DNA of 64,000 bases from an uncultured Pelagibacteraceae bacterium (GCA_902595625.1 CACJQQ010000001.1:62001-126000), one strand, 5' to 3'. Shown: positions 34,831-44,264, numbered from the stretch's first letter. Program-made: numbers and translations. The notes: generated by a model not told the origin, from the sequence alone.

Positions 34831-35303
34831 ATTCAAACAAATTATTATTAAATGGTATTTTAGCCTTTAGTATTCTCTCGCTTTCAATAGCTTACTTCAT
34901 ACAATATGTACTTGGTCACAAACCTTGCAATTTATGTATAATTGAAAGAATTCCTTATATTGCTGCGATAATACTTATTTCACTTATCTTTATTTTAAAC
35001 AGATATCAAAAAATAATTTCTAGCCTTATTTTAATATTCTTTATTTTTGGTGCTGTAGTTTCGTTTTATCATTTTGGAATAGAGCAAGGTTTTTTTAGCG
35101 AATCTTTAGTTTGTGATTTAGGCAATAGCCAGCCCATAAATAAAGAAGAGCTTCTAAATCAGCTTAAAAAAGCAGAGATAGTAAGCTGTAAAGATGTAAC
35201 TTTTAGATTTTTAGGACTTTCACTTGCTACAATAAATACAATTATCTCAATAATACTTAGTGGTATTATGATTAAAGTTATTAAAAATTATGGAAAAAAC
35301 TAA
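34827..35303 (+). CDS. dsbB: Disulfide bond formation protein DsbB
   Basis: A four-helix membrane quinone reductase that reoxidises DsbA. It is 158 residues. The first periplasmic CxxC is HKPCNLC (Cys34, Cys37), followed by the conserved IERIPY. The second pair is Cys96 and Cys121. It overlaps the YqaA gene by four bases and coq7 by 14, so it is part of one message. No DsbA is in the window. Confidence 0.92.
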   Translation: MNSNKLLLNGILAFSILSLSIAYFIQYVLGHKPCNLCIIERIPYIAAIILISLIFILNRYQKIISSLILIFFIFGAVVSFYHFGIEQGFFSESLVCDLGNSQPINKEELLNQLKKAEIVSCKDVTFRFLGLSLATINTIISIILSGIMIKVIKNYGKN

Positions 35304-35823
35304 CAAAAAAACTTTAGAAGAAATTATAAGAGTTGACCATGCAGGTGAGCGTGGTGCTATTAAAATATATGAAGGACAACTTCTAGCCCTTAAAACGTTC
35401 AAACAAGATGAATTTTTGAAAAAGAAAATTGAAGAGATGAAAGAACATGAAAAAGAACACTATGAGTTTTTCGATAAAGAAATTAAGAAAAGAAATATTA
35501 AACCCACAAAACTATTGCCTCTCTGGGATATAATGGGCGTAACGCTTGGATTTGGAACTGCAATGCTCGGTGAAAAAGCAGCTATGCTTTGCACAGCATC
35601 AGTTGAGGAAGTAATTGATGGACATTACAAAGATCAAACTTACAAATTAGGTGATGACGAAAAAGAATTAAAAGAAAAAATAAAAAAGTTTAGAGATGAT
35701 GAGTTACATCATAAAGATATCGCTTATGACAATGGTGCCACTAAAAAAGGTTTATTTGGAGTTTTAGATAAAGTGATTAAGACTTCGTCTAGAATAGCAA
35801 TAACAATTTCAGAAAAGATTTAA
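35290..35823 (+). CDS. coq7: Demethoxyubiquinone hydroxylase COQ7
   Basis: Di-iron monooxygenase of ubiquinone biosynthesis. It is 177 residues. The iron ligands lie in RVDHAGERGA, HEKEHYEFF, ASVEEVIDGHY and DDELHHKDIA, giving the expected ExxH pairs. It overlaps dsbB, which also uses ubiquinone. Its stop directly abuts the stop of the convergent HNH gene (zero gap). Confidence 0.94.
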   Translation: MEKTNKKTLEEIIRVDHAGERGAIKIYEGQLLALKTFKQDEFLKKKIEEMKEHEKEHYEFFDKEIKKRNIKPTKLLPLWDIMGVTLGFGTAMLGEKAAMLCTASVEEVIDGHYKDQTYKLGDDEKELKEKIKKFRDDELHHKDIAYDNGATKKGLFGVLDKVIKTSSRIAITISEKI

Positions 35824-36393
35824 TTAAGGTTCTAGTTCGATATCCCAGTATAAATAGTCCATCCAGCTCTCATGTAAAAAATTCGGAGGAAAGTTTCTTC
35901 CATTTCTGTGCAGGTCTTCTACAGTCGGTGCGTAAGGTTTGTTTGCTAGTTTAAGATCACAATCTTTATAAAGTTTTCCACCTTTTTTTACGTTGCAGCT
36001 CGAGCAAGCTGTTACTACATTGTTCCAATCAGTTAGTCCACCTCTTGATTTTGGTAATAGATGATCAAATGTTAAATCTTTTTTATCTCCACAATACTGA
36101 CATGCAAACTTATCCCGTAAAAAAACATTGAACCTTGTAAAGTTAGGATTTTTTGAAGGCTGTATAAAATTTTTAAGCGCAATCACACTTGGTAAGTTCA
36201 TTTCAAATGAAGGACTTCTAATTTTTCTTTTGTAATTTGAAACTATGCTTACTCTATCTAAAAAAACCGATTTAACTGCATCTTGCCAACACCAAATTGA
36301 AAGCGGGTAATAACTTAAAGGTCTAAAGTCAGCATTCAAGACAAGCGCTGGGCATTTTTCAAGAGGCACTTTATCGACAGAAGATATAATCAT
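35824..36393 (-). CDS. HNH endonuclease family protein
   Basis: A 189-residue protein with a C-terminal HNH/beta-beta-alpha-metal domain. Zinc cysteines occur in CQYCG and CSSCN, and the catalytic segment is DHLLPKSRGG followed by NN and the second cysteine pair. The N-terminal half (PALVLNADFRPLSYYPLS) is conserved in the chromosomal HNH proteins found across alphaproteobacteria. No methylase or intron accompanies it, so it is not an obvious restriction or homing enzyme. Confidence 0.88.
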   Translation of the reverse strand: MIISSVDKVPLEKCPALVLNADFRPLSYYPLSIWCWQDAVKSVFLDRVSIVSNYKRKIRSPSFEMNLPSVIALKNFIQPSKNPNFTRFNVFLRDKFACQYCGDKKDLTFDHLLPKSRGGLTDWNNVVTACSSCNVKKGGKLYKDCDLKLANKPYAPTVEDLHRNGRNFPPNFLHESWMDYLYWDIELEP

Positions 36394-36455
36394 TCCTTAA
36401 AGCTAACTGATACAAAAAATTATATCAAGTTATAATTATGTATCACTATAAATAA

Positions 36456-37112
36456 TTAAGAATTAAATTGTTTTTTAATAAATTGTAGGCCCAAACTTGA
36501 CCCTTCGGTTGGTATACGATGTTCACAATTTTTGAAAATATGTGTTTCAATTTCGTAATTATTTTTACTAAAAAAGTCTTTAGCCTCTAATAATGAGTCG
36601 ATAGAAACAACTTGATCTATGTCCCCATGCATTAAACTAATCTTTGGTCTAGAATTAATATTTTTTGAAAGATGTTCGGTGTCAATAATTCTACCTGAGT
36701 AGCCAATTACAGAATTCACAGAGTCTTTTCTTTTTAAACCTGTCTGTAAAGTAATCATACAGCCTTGACTAAATCCCCCAATGATAATTTGATCAGTCTT
36801 TAAATTATTTTTTGTTTTTACCTCATCAATAAGCCTATTTAATTTATTCTCTGCGACCAATGATTTAGCTAAAACTTGTTCAGGGGTTTGATCCATTAAA
36901 TCAAACCATTGAAAACCTGAAGGGCTTGCCGCACATTTCTCAGGAGCATCAGGACATATGAATATTGTGTCTGGTAAATGAGCACGCCAGTAATTTGCAA
37001 GGATTGAGATATCGTTACCATCTCCTCCGTAACCGTGGCAAAGTATTACGGCGTTTTTGGGTTTATTTTTAGAAAGTGGTTCTAAAACAATTGTATTTAA
37101 TGAATAGGTCAT
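36456..37112 (-). CDS. Carboxylesterase/phospholipase-type alpha/beta hydrolase
   Basis: A 218-residue serine hydrolase of the YpfH/acyl-protein-thioesterase group. The oxyanion segment is LCHGYGGDG, the nucleophile motif GGFSQGC, the acid is in HGDIDQVV and the histidine in NCEHRIP. All catalytic positions are present. The substrate is unknown; related enzymes act on short esters or lysophospholipids. It stands alone between the HNH gene and HIG1. Confidence 0.86.
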   Translation of the reverse strand: MTYSLNTIVLEPLSKNKPKNAVILCHGYGGDGNDISILANYWRAHLPDTIFICPDAPEKCAASPSGFQWFDLMDQTPEQVLAKSLVAENKLNRLIDEVKTKNNLKTDQIIIGGFSQGCMITLQTGLKRKDSVNSVIGYSGRIIDTEHLSKNINSRPKISLMHGDIDQVVSIDSLLEAKDFFSKNNYEIETHIFKNCEHRIPTEGSSLGLQFIKKQFNS

Positions 37113-37128
37113 GATAGTAGATTATTAA

Positions 37129-37329
37129 ATGTCTGAATTTTTTTTTAATTTTATAGGTTTTACTTTATTGGGTGCTGTGGCCATAGTTTTAATAATGGGT
37201 ATATATACTTTATTTAAGGGTGGAAGTACTAGTAAAAAATATTCAAACAAATTAATGCAATTACGTGTTCTTCTTCAGTTTATTGCAATCATAGTTTTGG
37301 TTTTAATGGCTTATTTTTTAAAAAACTAA
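37129..37329 (+). CDS. HIG1-domain twin transmembrane protein
   Basis: A 66-residue protein with two membrane helices and the HIG1 signature SNKLMQLRVLLQ between them. Bacterial members, like mitochondrial Rcf1, associate with cytochrome c oxidase. Its last four bases overlap the convergent TlpA-like gene. Confidence 0.87.
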   Translation: MSEFFFNFIGFTLLGAVAIVLIMGIYTLFKGGSTSKKYSNKLMQLRVLLQFIAIIVLVLMAYFLKN

Positions 37330-37853
37330 ATATATTCTTTTATTAAGCTTATAAAATCATCGCTCACAAAATCAATTTCGCCGATGACTCTACCAAATTC
37401 ATCGCCATTTTTATCGATCAAAATACTTGTGGGAAGTCCTCGCATTTTAAATTGCTTTACTAATTTTAACTTTGGATCATAGTAAGTGTCTAGACTAGCA
37501 ACACCAATGCTTCTGAAAAAATCTCTTACTTTCAGCTTATTAGGTTGTTCCATGTTAATGGCATAAACTTTGACTTGCGGGAATTGATTAGTTAATTTTT
37601 CAAGTGAGGGCATTTCTCTTTTACAAGGAGCACACCAAGTTGCCCAAAAATTCAAGATCATGATGTTGCCTTTTTTGTTAGTTAAATCCACTTCATTAAG
37701 ATCTGAATCTTTGAATTTTAATTCTTTAATTTGAGTCGGTTTTTCGTGAATTACTATATTTTTTGAAAAATCTTCCGCTCCATAAAGATTGTGGCTAATC
37801 AAATATAGAAGGATTATGTGAATATAGATTTTAAAAGATTTACTAATTTTCAT
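37326..37853 (-). CDS. TlpA-like thiol:disulfide oxidoreductase
   Basis: A 175-residue exported thioredoxin-fold protein. A signal peptide or anchor (about 1-25) is followed by the active site NFWATWCAPC (Cys74, Cys77) and the cis-Pro loop RGLPTSILID. Typical of periplasmic reductants serving cytochrome c or oxidase assembly. In many alphaproteobacteria a tlpA-like gene lies divergent to argH, as here (30-base gap). Confidence 0.9.
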   Translation of the reverse strand: MKISKSFKIYIHIILLYLISHNLYGAEDFSKNIVIHEKPTQIKELKFKDSDLNEVDLTNKKGNIMILNFWATWCAPCKREMPSLEKLTNQFPQVKVYAINMEQPNKLKVRDFFRSIGVASLDTYYDPKLKLVKQFKMRGLPTSILIDKNGDEFGRVIGEIDFVSDDFISLIKEYI

Positions 37854-37883
37854 ATTAATTTAAATTAGAAATAACACAGTAAA

Positions 37884-39266
37884 ATGAAAAATAAAACAAT
37901 TTGGTCTAATAGATTTAAAAACAAAACGTCTCAATCATTTCAAAAGATTGGGTCTTCAATTCATATTGATAAAAGACTTTATGAACAAGATATAGCTGCA
38001 TCTGTTGTACACACGCAAATGTTAATAAAACAAAAGATCATTAAAAGTGAGGACGGTAATAAAATTATAAATGGTCTTAAAAAAATTAAAATCCAAATAG
38101 ATAAGGGAAATTTTGAGTTTAAAGAAAAATACGAAGATATTCACTTAAATATAGAAAAAGCATTATTTGAGATCATTGGTTCCTCAGCTGGATACTTGCA
38201 CACTGCAAGATCAAGAAATGATCAAGTGGTAACTGATTTTAAACTATGGGTTAAAGAAGCATCAAACGAAATTATAAAAAACATTTCAGTTGTCATGAAA
38301 AATCTAATTAAAAAAGCTGAAAAAAATACTGATACGGTTATGCCTGGATTGACACATTTGAAAAATGCGCAACCTATTTCATTTGCTCATTACCTGTTGT
38401 CATACTATGAGATGCTAAAAAGAGATAAAAAAAGATTTGAAAATAATCTTGAACTTTTAGATGAGTGTCCACTTGGATCTGCGGCTCTCTCAGGAACATC
38501 TTATAAAATAGATAGAACCTATACTGCAAAAAAACTTGGTTTTAAAAAACCTACAGATAATTCTATTGACTCAGTAGCAGATAGAGATTTTGCGATCGAT
38601 TTTTTATATGCTTCTGCTGTTTGTGCAATGCATTTATCGAGATTAGCCGAAGATTTTATTATTTATAATTCTGATGCTTTTAATTTAATTTCATTTAATG
38701 ACAGCATGCTTACAGGATCTTCAATTATGCCACAAAAAAAGAATCCTGATCCTGCAGAACTAATTAGAGGTAAAGTTGGAATAAATTATGGAAAGTTAAA
38801 TGCAATGCTAACAATAATGAAAGGTCTTCCCATGTCATATTTTAAAGATATGCAGGATGATAAAGAGTTAGTTTTTAGTGGTTATGATACTTTAAAGGAT
38901 ACACTAACTATGAGTGCTGAATTAATCAGTGCTGTGAATGCTAATAAAATAAATATGCTTTTTACGGCTAATCAAGGTTACACAACAGCAACTGATTTTG
39001 CAGATTATCTTGTTAAAAATAAAAATTTATCGTTTAGAGAGTCTTACGCTATTTCAACAAAACTTGTTAATTACGCAGAAAAAAATAAAAAAATGTTATC
39101 TGAATTAAGTTTGGAAGAAATTAAAAAATTTTATAAAGATTTAGATAAAAATACTTTAAAAGTGTTTGATGTTAAAAATTCTATGAATGCGAAAAAATCT
39201 CATGGAGGAACAGCTGTAATTAATGTTAAATCAATGATAAAAAAATATAAGAGGGAAATAAAATGA
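37884..39266 (+). CDS. argH: Argininosuccinate lyase
   Basis: Last step of arginine synthesis: splits argininosuccinate to arginine and fumarate. It is 460 residues, the standard length. The N-terminal TSQSFQKIGSSIHID, the HTARSRNDQ substrate loop and the family signature GSSIMPQKKNPD are all present. Its stop overlaps the ATG of the small lipoprotein gene (ATGA), and lysA follows, a gene order shared with many proteobacteria. Confidence 0.96.
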   Translation: MKNKTIWSNRFKNKTSQSFQKIGSSIHIDKRLYEQDIAASVVHTQMLIKQKIIKSEDGNKIINGLKKIKIQIDKGNFEFKEKYEDIHLNIEKALFEIIGSSAGYLHTARSRNDQVVTDFKLWVKEASNEIIKNISVVMKNLIKKAEKNTDTVMPGLTHLKNAQPISFAHYLLSYYEMLKRDKKRFENNLELLDECPLGSAALSGTSYKIDRTYTAKKLGFKKPTDNSIDSVADRDFAIDFLYASAVCAMHLSRLAEDFIIYNSDAFNLISFNDSMLTGSSIMPQKKNPDPAELIRGKVGINYGKLNAMLTIMKGLPMSYFKDMQDDKELVFSGYDTLKDTLTMSAELISAVNANKINMLFTANQGYTTATDFADYLVKNKNLSFRESYAISTKLVNYAEKNKKMLSELSLEEIKKFYKDLDKNTLKVFDVKNSMNAKKSHGGTAVINVKSMIKKYKREIK

Positions 39267-39373
39267 GAATAATAACTGCTTTTTTCTTGATGATTTTTAT
39301 TTTAACAAGTTGCGGAAAAAAATCTGAGCCTAAATACCAAGGTAAAATAGATCAGGTCAATATAATTTCATAA
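39263..39373 (+). CDS. lptM: LptM-like small lipoprotein
   Basis: A 36-residue lipoprotein. The signal peptide ends in the lipobox LTSC (lipidated Cys17), followed by GKKSEPKY, the hallmark of the YifL/LptM family lying between argH and lysA. LptM assists maturation of the LptD-LptE outer-membrane translocon in E. coli; the function here is by family and position. The ATG overlaps the argH stop. Confidence 0.85.
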   Translation: MRIITAFFLMIFILTSCGKKSEPKYQGKIDQVNIIS

Positions 39374-39377
39374 TCTT

Positions 39378-40607
39378 ATGCAAAATTTAAGATATGTAGG
39401 TAAAAATTTATTTGTTGAGAAACTATCAATTAAAAATATTTTAAAAAAAAATAAAACACCCTTTTATATTTATTCAGAAAATCAAATTGCTTTCAATTTT
39501 TTAAAATTTGCCAATACTTTTAAAAAAACTAATCCTTTAATTTGTTTTGCTGCAAAATCTAATAGTAACTTAAATATACTTCGTGTACTTGGCAAACTAG
39601 GTGCTGGGGCTGATGTGGTTTCTGGTGGTGAATTGTTAAAAGCTTTAAAAGCAGGCATTAGGCCTAATAAAATTGTTTTTTCTGGAGTGGGTAAAACCGA
39701 AGAGGAGCTTAAAATTGCAATCAATAAAAAAATATTATTAATCAATTGCGAGTCTGAAAGCGAAGCCAAATTAGTTAATAATTTATCAAAAAAATTAAGA
39801 AAGAAAGTTTCAATAGGCTTTAGATTAAATCCAAATGTTGATGCCAAAACGCATAAAAATATATCAACTGGTAAAGCTGAAAATAAATTCGGCTTATCGA
39901 TAAAAAATTTTAAAAATTTTCTTAAAACAGTAAAATCTTTTAAAAACGTACAATTGGATGCATTGAGTGTGCATATTGGTAGTCAAATTTTAAACGATGC
40001 ACCTTTTAGAAAAACTCTAAATGTAATGAGTAAATTAATAAAAGAATTAAAACTGAATTTAAAATATGTAGATTTGGGCGGTGGTTTTGGAATTAATTAT
40101 ACCGATAAAGAAAAACCAATCAATTTAAGTAAATATTCTAAACTGGTACATAATTTTTCTAGAAAGTTAAATTGTAAAATAATTTTTGAACCAGGTAGAT
40201 CTATTATTGGTAATACTGGACTACTAATTAGTAAAATACAATTTATTAAAAAGGGCACTAATAAAAATTTTATTATATTAGATGCTGGTATGAATGATTT
40301 TATGCGTCCAGCTTTGTATGAAGCTTTTCATAAAATTATCCCTATTTCAAAAAAGTCATCAAGAATGAGAGGTAAAATAGAATTTGTAGGGCCAATATGT
40401 GAGAGCACTTGTAAATTTGGAGTTTATAAAAACTATCCTAAAATAAATGAAAATGAGTTTGTGGCTATAACTAATGTTGGAGCATACGGATCTTCGTTGT
40501 CTTCAAATTATAATACTAGACCTTTAGTAGCTGAAATTTTAATCAATAAAAATAAACTTAGATATATAAGAAAAAAACAAAATTTACTTAAATTGATTAA
40601 TTCTTAA
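39378..40607 (+). CDS. lysA: Diaminopimelate decarboxylase
   Basis: PLP enzyme making lysine from meso-diaminopimelate. It is 409 residues. The PLP lysine is in CFAAKSNSN, the phosphate-binding region is VDLGGGFGINY, and GADVVSGGEL, SVHIGSQI and the C-terminal GPICESTC (substrate/catalytic Cys) are conserved. It starts four bases after lptM, and its last base is the first base of plsC. Confidence 0.95.
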   Translation: MQNLRYVGKNLFVEKLSIKNILKKNKTPFYIYSENQIAFNFLKFANTFKKTNPLICFAAKSNSNLNILRVLGKLGAGADVVSGGELLKALKAGIRPNKIVFSGVGKTEEELKIAINKKILLINCESESEAKLVNNLSKKLRKKVSIGFRLNPNVDAKTHKNISTGKAENKFGLSIKNFKNFLKTVKSFKNVQLDALSVHIGSQILNDAPFRKTLNVMSKLIKELKLNLKYVDLGGGFGINYTDKEKPINLSKYSKLVHNFSRKLNCKIIFEPGRSIIGNTGLLISKIQFIKKGTNKNFIILDAGMNDFMRPALYEAFHKIIPISKKSSRMRGKIEFVGPICESTCKFGVYKNYPKINENEFVAITNVGAYGSSLSSNYNTRPLVAEILINKNKLRYIRKKQNLLKLINS

Positions 40608-41314
40608 TGCAATTTATTAGATCATTAATTTTTAATATTTTTTTATACGTTGGTCTCATAACAATTTTTATTTTAGCAATTCCAACCTTAGTTTTACCTA
40701 GTAAGTTTACAATTTTTTTTGGAAGGTTATCTGCAAAATATATAGTGCTGATTTTGAGAATTATCTTAAATACAAAAGTAATTTTTCATGGTGAAGAAAA
40801 TCTCAAAAAAGTAGAAAATTATTTTGTAGCTTCTGCACATCAATCTATGTTTGAAACTTTTGCTCTACAGATACCCTTAGATGGTCCAATTTTTATTTTA
40901 AAAAAAGAACTCCTTAATATTCCATTATTTGGGTGGTACTTGAGAAAAATAGGTTCAATAGCAATAGTAAGAGAGACAACAACAAAAGAAAATTTAAATT
41001 TTTTTGATAAAGTGAAAGAAAGAATTGAGAAAAATAAAAGACCACTTTTAATATTTCCACAAGGAACAAGAGTAAAAATTGATGAAAATCCACCTTTTAA
41101 AAAGGGAGTTGGTAGAATTTACAAAGCTCTAAATTTACCTTGTATTCCTGTAGCTCTTAATACTGGTAAAATCTGGCCAAAGAGTAGTTTTATGAAATAC
41201 CCAGGTGATATTCATATTTCATTTTTAGAGCCAATCATGTCGGGTAAAGATAATGAAGAATTTGTTAAAGATATAGAAAATAAAATCTATACTGAAATTA
41301 AAAGATTTAATTAA
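40607..41314 (+). CDS. plsC: 1-acylglycerol-3-phosphate acyltransferase
   Basis: Membrane acyltransferase forming phosphatidic acid. It is 235 residues with one or two N-terminal hydrophobic helices. The HX4D-type motif appears as HQSMFE (Glu in place of Asp, as in many alphaproteobacteria) and the substrate motif as FPQGTR. It is fused to the lysA operon by a one-base overlap. It converges on the dehalogenase-like gene with a 12-base gap. Confidence 0.9.
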   Translation: MQFIRSLIFNIFLYVGLITIFILAIPTLVLPSKFTIFFGRLSAKYIVLILRIILNTKVIFHGEENLKKVENYFVASAHQSMFETFALQIPLDGPIFILKKELLNIPLFGWYLRKIGSIAIVRETTTKENLNFFDKVKERIEKNKRPLLIFPQGTRVKIDENPPFKKGVGRIYKALNLPCIPVALNTGKIWPKSSFMKYPGDIHISFLEPIMSGKDNEEFVKDIENKIYTEIKRFN

Positions 41315-41326
41315 ACTACTTAATAC

Positions 41327-42217
41327 TTATTTTTTAATATTGCGTGCAAAAAAATCAGACATACGTTTGGCTATGTCATCTGGAATTTCTTCAGCCATAT
41401 AATGACCTGATTGAAGAGCTTCACCTTCAACTTGATTGGCACGTAAACGCCACAGTTTAAGTGCATCGAAACAAGTCTCGATTACACCTCGCTTTGCCCA
41501 AAGAGCCAAGATAGGCATTAAAAGTTTTTTTTCTTTGTCTGCATTGTCGTGCTCGATATCAATAGTTGCTGCCGCGCGATAATCTTCACAACTTGAATGA
41601 ATTGTATCAGGATGTCTGAAAGCTTCTAAATACTCCTCTAATGCTTCTTTAGAAAAAGGATTTTCACCACGTGTTTGGTTGAAACACTTCAGTTTCCAAA
41701 AAGCTTCAGGATCTTTTGATATAATTTGTTCTGGTAGAGGATGGGGTTGAATTAAAAAAAACCAGTGCCAGTAAGCACGCGCGAACTTCATGGTAGTTCC
41801 ATCATACATCTCTCGGGTAGGTGCAATATCTAGTAGAACCATTGAGTCAACACTATCAGGATGATCAAGCCCTAGTCTATGTGCCACCCGTGCTCCACGA
41901 TCATGAGCTCCAACAAAAAATTTATTATGTCCTAAATTTTTCATCACTTTGATTATATCCTGAGCCATTGCACGCTTAGAAAAAGTAAGGTGTGATGTGT
42001 CAGAAGCTGGTTTCTCAGATTTTCCATAACCACGTAAATCGGGACACACAACTTGATATGATTTTGCAAGAATTGGGGCTACAAGGTGCCACATAGCTGA
42101 TGTCTGCGGGTAGCCGTGAAGAAGTACAATAGGTGGGGCTTCTTGAGGTCCTGCACGGCGGACAAATAAATTTACTCCATCTCCTTTAATATGTTCCTCA
42201 GTAAATTTCTTAAAAAT
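41327..42217 (-). CDS. Haloacetate/fluoroacetate dehalogenase-like hydrolase, ATT start
   Basis: Alpha/beta hydrolase of the haloacetate dehalogenase group. The first ATG (42094) would cut off the oxyanion motif LLHGYPQTSAMWH. The frame runs upstream to an ATT at 42217, six bases after a strong AAAGGAG (42230-42224), with no ATG, GTG or TTG between. From there the product is 296 residues and begins (M)FKKF, like the family's MFxxF. Nucleophile Asp106 and Arg107/Arg110 occur in DRGAR, Asp130 in LLDIAP and His272 in SGHYMAEE. YWHWFFLIQP is typical. Seven 60-base lines counted by hand average about 43% GC, far above the neighbours, suggesting recent transfer. Halide-ion specificity is inferred. 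Confidence 0.82.
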   Translation of the reverse strand: MFKKFTEEHIKGDGVNLFVRRAGPQEAPPIVLLHGYPQTSAMWHLVAPILAKSYQVVCPDLRGYGKSEKPASDTSHLTFSKRAMAQDIIKVMKNLGHNKFFVGAHDRGARVAHRLGLDHPDSVDSMVLLDIAPTREMYDGTTMKFARAYWHWFFLIQPHPLPEQIISKDPEAFWKLKCFNQTRGENPFSKEALEEYLEAFRHPDTIHSSCEDYRAAATIDIEHDNADKEKKLLMPILALWAKRGVIETCFDALKLWRLRANQVEGEALQSGHYMAEEIPDDIAKRMSDFFARNIKK

Positions 42218-42233
42218 TTTGAACTCCTTTTAA

Positions 42234-43130
42234 TTATTTTCTTCCAAATCCTGGTTTGTCAGTGTCTTGACCGGCTTCTATAATTTCTTTTCTTACTTTT
42301 TTAGTTGATGAAAAAATCTCTAAAAGTTTTTTACTATCCTTATTTTTTATAGCCTCTTTTATTTCATTTAGATTCTTTGAGTAATTGTCTAAAACCTTTA
42401 AAATGTTATCACTATTATCAATAAATATATCTTTCCACATTAGAGGATCTGATGCTGCTATTCTAGTAAAATCCCTCAATCCGCCTGCACTATATTGAAT
42501 CACATCGTCCTTAAATTTATCTTCATTGTTAATTGCAGTTTTTACAATACTGTAAGCTGCAGCATGTGGTAAATGGCTTGTTAATGATAAAACATAGTCA
42601 TGATCTTCAAATGTCATAAATTTAGTTTTACTTCCAAGCTTTGACCAAAATTGTTCTAAAAATTTTATCTTATCTTCGGAAACTTTTTTGTCTGCTGATA
42701 TTATGCACCATCTATTTTTAAATAAACTTGCAAAACCAGCTTCTGGACCACTGTATTCTGTTCCAGCTATAGGGTGTGAAGCAATCCAATTAACATTTTT
42801 AAGATTTAAGTTGTTTATAATTTTATTCACTTCTTTTTTTGCAGATCCTGTATCGGTTAAAATTGTATTTTCTTTCAAATTAGATTGAATTGAGAGAAGT
42901 ATTTCCTTGTAACTGCTTAAGGGAGAAGCAATTATTACTAAATCAGAATCCTTAACTACATCTGAAACGTTGTTGCAAATTTCTACTGAAAAGTTCTTTT
43001 TTAAATAATCAGTTACTTTTGATGATTTATCATAAGCACTTATTTTTGATGCCAATTTTTTTTCTTCCACTGCTCTCAAAATAGAAGATCCAATTAAACC
43101 ACACCCAATTATACTTATCTTATTAAACAT
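42234..43130 (-). CDS. tyrA: Prephenate/arogenate dehydrogenase
   Basis: NAD(P)-dependent step of tyrosine synthesis. It is 298 residues. The Rossmann motif GCGLIGSSILRA opens the protein, and TDTGSAK, SHPIAGTEYSGP and SLTSHLPHAAAY (catalytic His region) follow in order. No chorismate mutase or ACT domain. It overlaps hisC by eight bases; the aminotransferase may also serve aromatic amino acids. Whether it prefers prephenate or arogenate cannot be told. Confidence 0.92.
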   Translation of the reverse strand: MFNKISIIGCGLIGSSILRAVEEKKLASKISAYDKSSKVTDYLKKNFSVEICNNVSDVVKDSDLVIIASPLSSYKEILLSIQSNLKENTILTDTGSAKKEVNKIINNLNLKNVNWIASHPIAGTEYSGPEAGFASLFKNRWCIISADKKVSEDKIKFLEQFWSKLGSKTKFMTFEDHDYVLSLTSHLPHAAAYSIVKTAINNEDKFKDDVIQYSAGGLRDFTRIAASDPLMWKDIFIDNSDNILKVLDNYSKNLNEIKEAIKNKDSKKLLEIFSSTKKVRKEIIEAGQDTDKPGFGRK

Positions 43131-44205
43131 TCAATATTCTTTTCATTTTGGAAATTAATTTTCTATTTTCCTCACTTTTTCCAATCGTGATTCTTAATGA
43201 ATTCTTAATACCATAAACATCCATTTTACGAACTAAAATTCCTGCCTTAGCTAATAATTTAAAAACTTTTGATGAATTGATTTTCACTTTATTAAAATTA
43301 ACTAGTAAAAAATTACTATAGCTCTTATTAGTAGCTATTTTCATTTTTTTAAATTCATTAAACATTTTTTTATTCCAGTTATTAACGTGATTGATTTCTT
43401 TACTTAGCCAAGCACTGTCTTTAACTGCAGCTGATGCAGAAAATAAAGCTGCTTTATTTACATTAAATGGTGGCTTAATATTATTTAATACATTAATAAT
43501 TTCTTTTGGCCCGTATCCCCAACCTACTCTTAGTCCAGCTAAACCATAAATTTTTGAAAACGTTCTTGTCACTACTACGTTTTTAAAATTTGAAAATAGT
43601 TTTAAGGCTGAAGCGTAATCTTTTTGTTTTACATATTCAAAATATGCATCATCAACTACTAGTAAAATATTGCTTCTTAATTTTTTTCGTAAAAATAATA
43701 AATCTTTTTTTGAAACATAAGTTCCAGTTGGATTATTGGGATTAGCCAAAAAAACAATTTTTGTCTTACTAGTCACTTTTTTTAAAATATCTTTTACTGA
43801 AACTATGAAGTTATTCTCTTTCGAGTAAATAACTTTCGCTCCATTCATTTTGCTGTAAATTCTGTAAATAATGAAACTATACTTAGGTACAATTGCCTCA
43901 TCTCCTTTTTTTAGATACGCTTTACAAATTAATTCAAAAATCTGGTCAGATCCTGCTCCCAAAATAATTCTATTTTTATCTAGTTTAAACTTTTTTGATA
44001 AAGTTTCTCTTAAGAAAGTACCATTGGAATCAGGATATCTTGCAAAACTTTTTGATACTTTTATATATTCTTTTTTTGCTTTAGGACTAGGCCCAAGAGC
44101 GGACTCATTTGCAGATAATTTTATTTTAGCCAGCCTATTTTTAAATACGCTCATTCCAGCTACGTATTTTTCGGCTTGTATATTATTTGGTTTAGGTAAC
44201 CTCAT
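43123..44205 (-). CDS. hisC: Histidinol-phosphate (aromatic) aminotransferase
   Basis: A 360-residue PLP aminotransferase. ANESALGPSPKA, the ring-binding NPNNPTGTYV and the lysine motif TRTFSKIYGLAGLRVGW are the HisC set, and GAGSDQIFELIC binds phosphate. HisC enzymes placed next to tyrA often also transaminate aromatic keto acids. It is divergent from metX across a 146-base region holding the SAM-II riboswitch. Confidence 0.92.
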   Translation of the reverse strand: MRLPKPNNIQAEKYVAGMSVFKNRLAKIKLSANESALGPSPKAKKEYIKVSKSFARYPDSNGTFLRETLSKKFKLDKNRIILGAGSDQIFELICKAYLKKGDEAIVPKYSFIIYRIYSKMNGAKVIYSKENNFIVSVKDILKKVTSKTKIVFLANPNNPTGTYVSKKDLLFLRKKLRSNILLVVDDAYFEYVKQKDYASALKLFSNFKNVVVTRTFSKIYGLAGLRVGWGYGPKEIINVLNNIKPPFNVNKAALFSASAAVKDSAWLSKEINHVNNWNKKMFNEFKKMKIATNKSYSNFLLVNFNKVKINSSKVFKLLAKAGILVRKMDVYGIKNSLRITIGKSEENRKLISKMKRILNV

Positions 44206-44264
44206 TTATTAATGTAATATCCAAATTGTTAGAGTTTTTCTAGAAGTCTTTATCTTATATAAAA

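Noticed and set aside
39482-39847. 121-codon minus-strand frame inside lysA
   Set aside because: Antisense shadow of a well-supported lysA; no RBS or family signal.
41327-42094. Dehalogenase-like gene starting at ATG 42094
   Set aside because: This start would remove the conserved oxyanion motif; the frame continues upstream to an SD-linked ATT.
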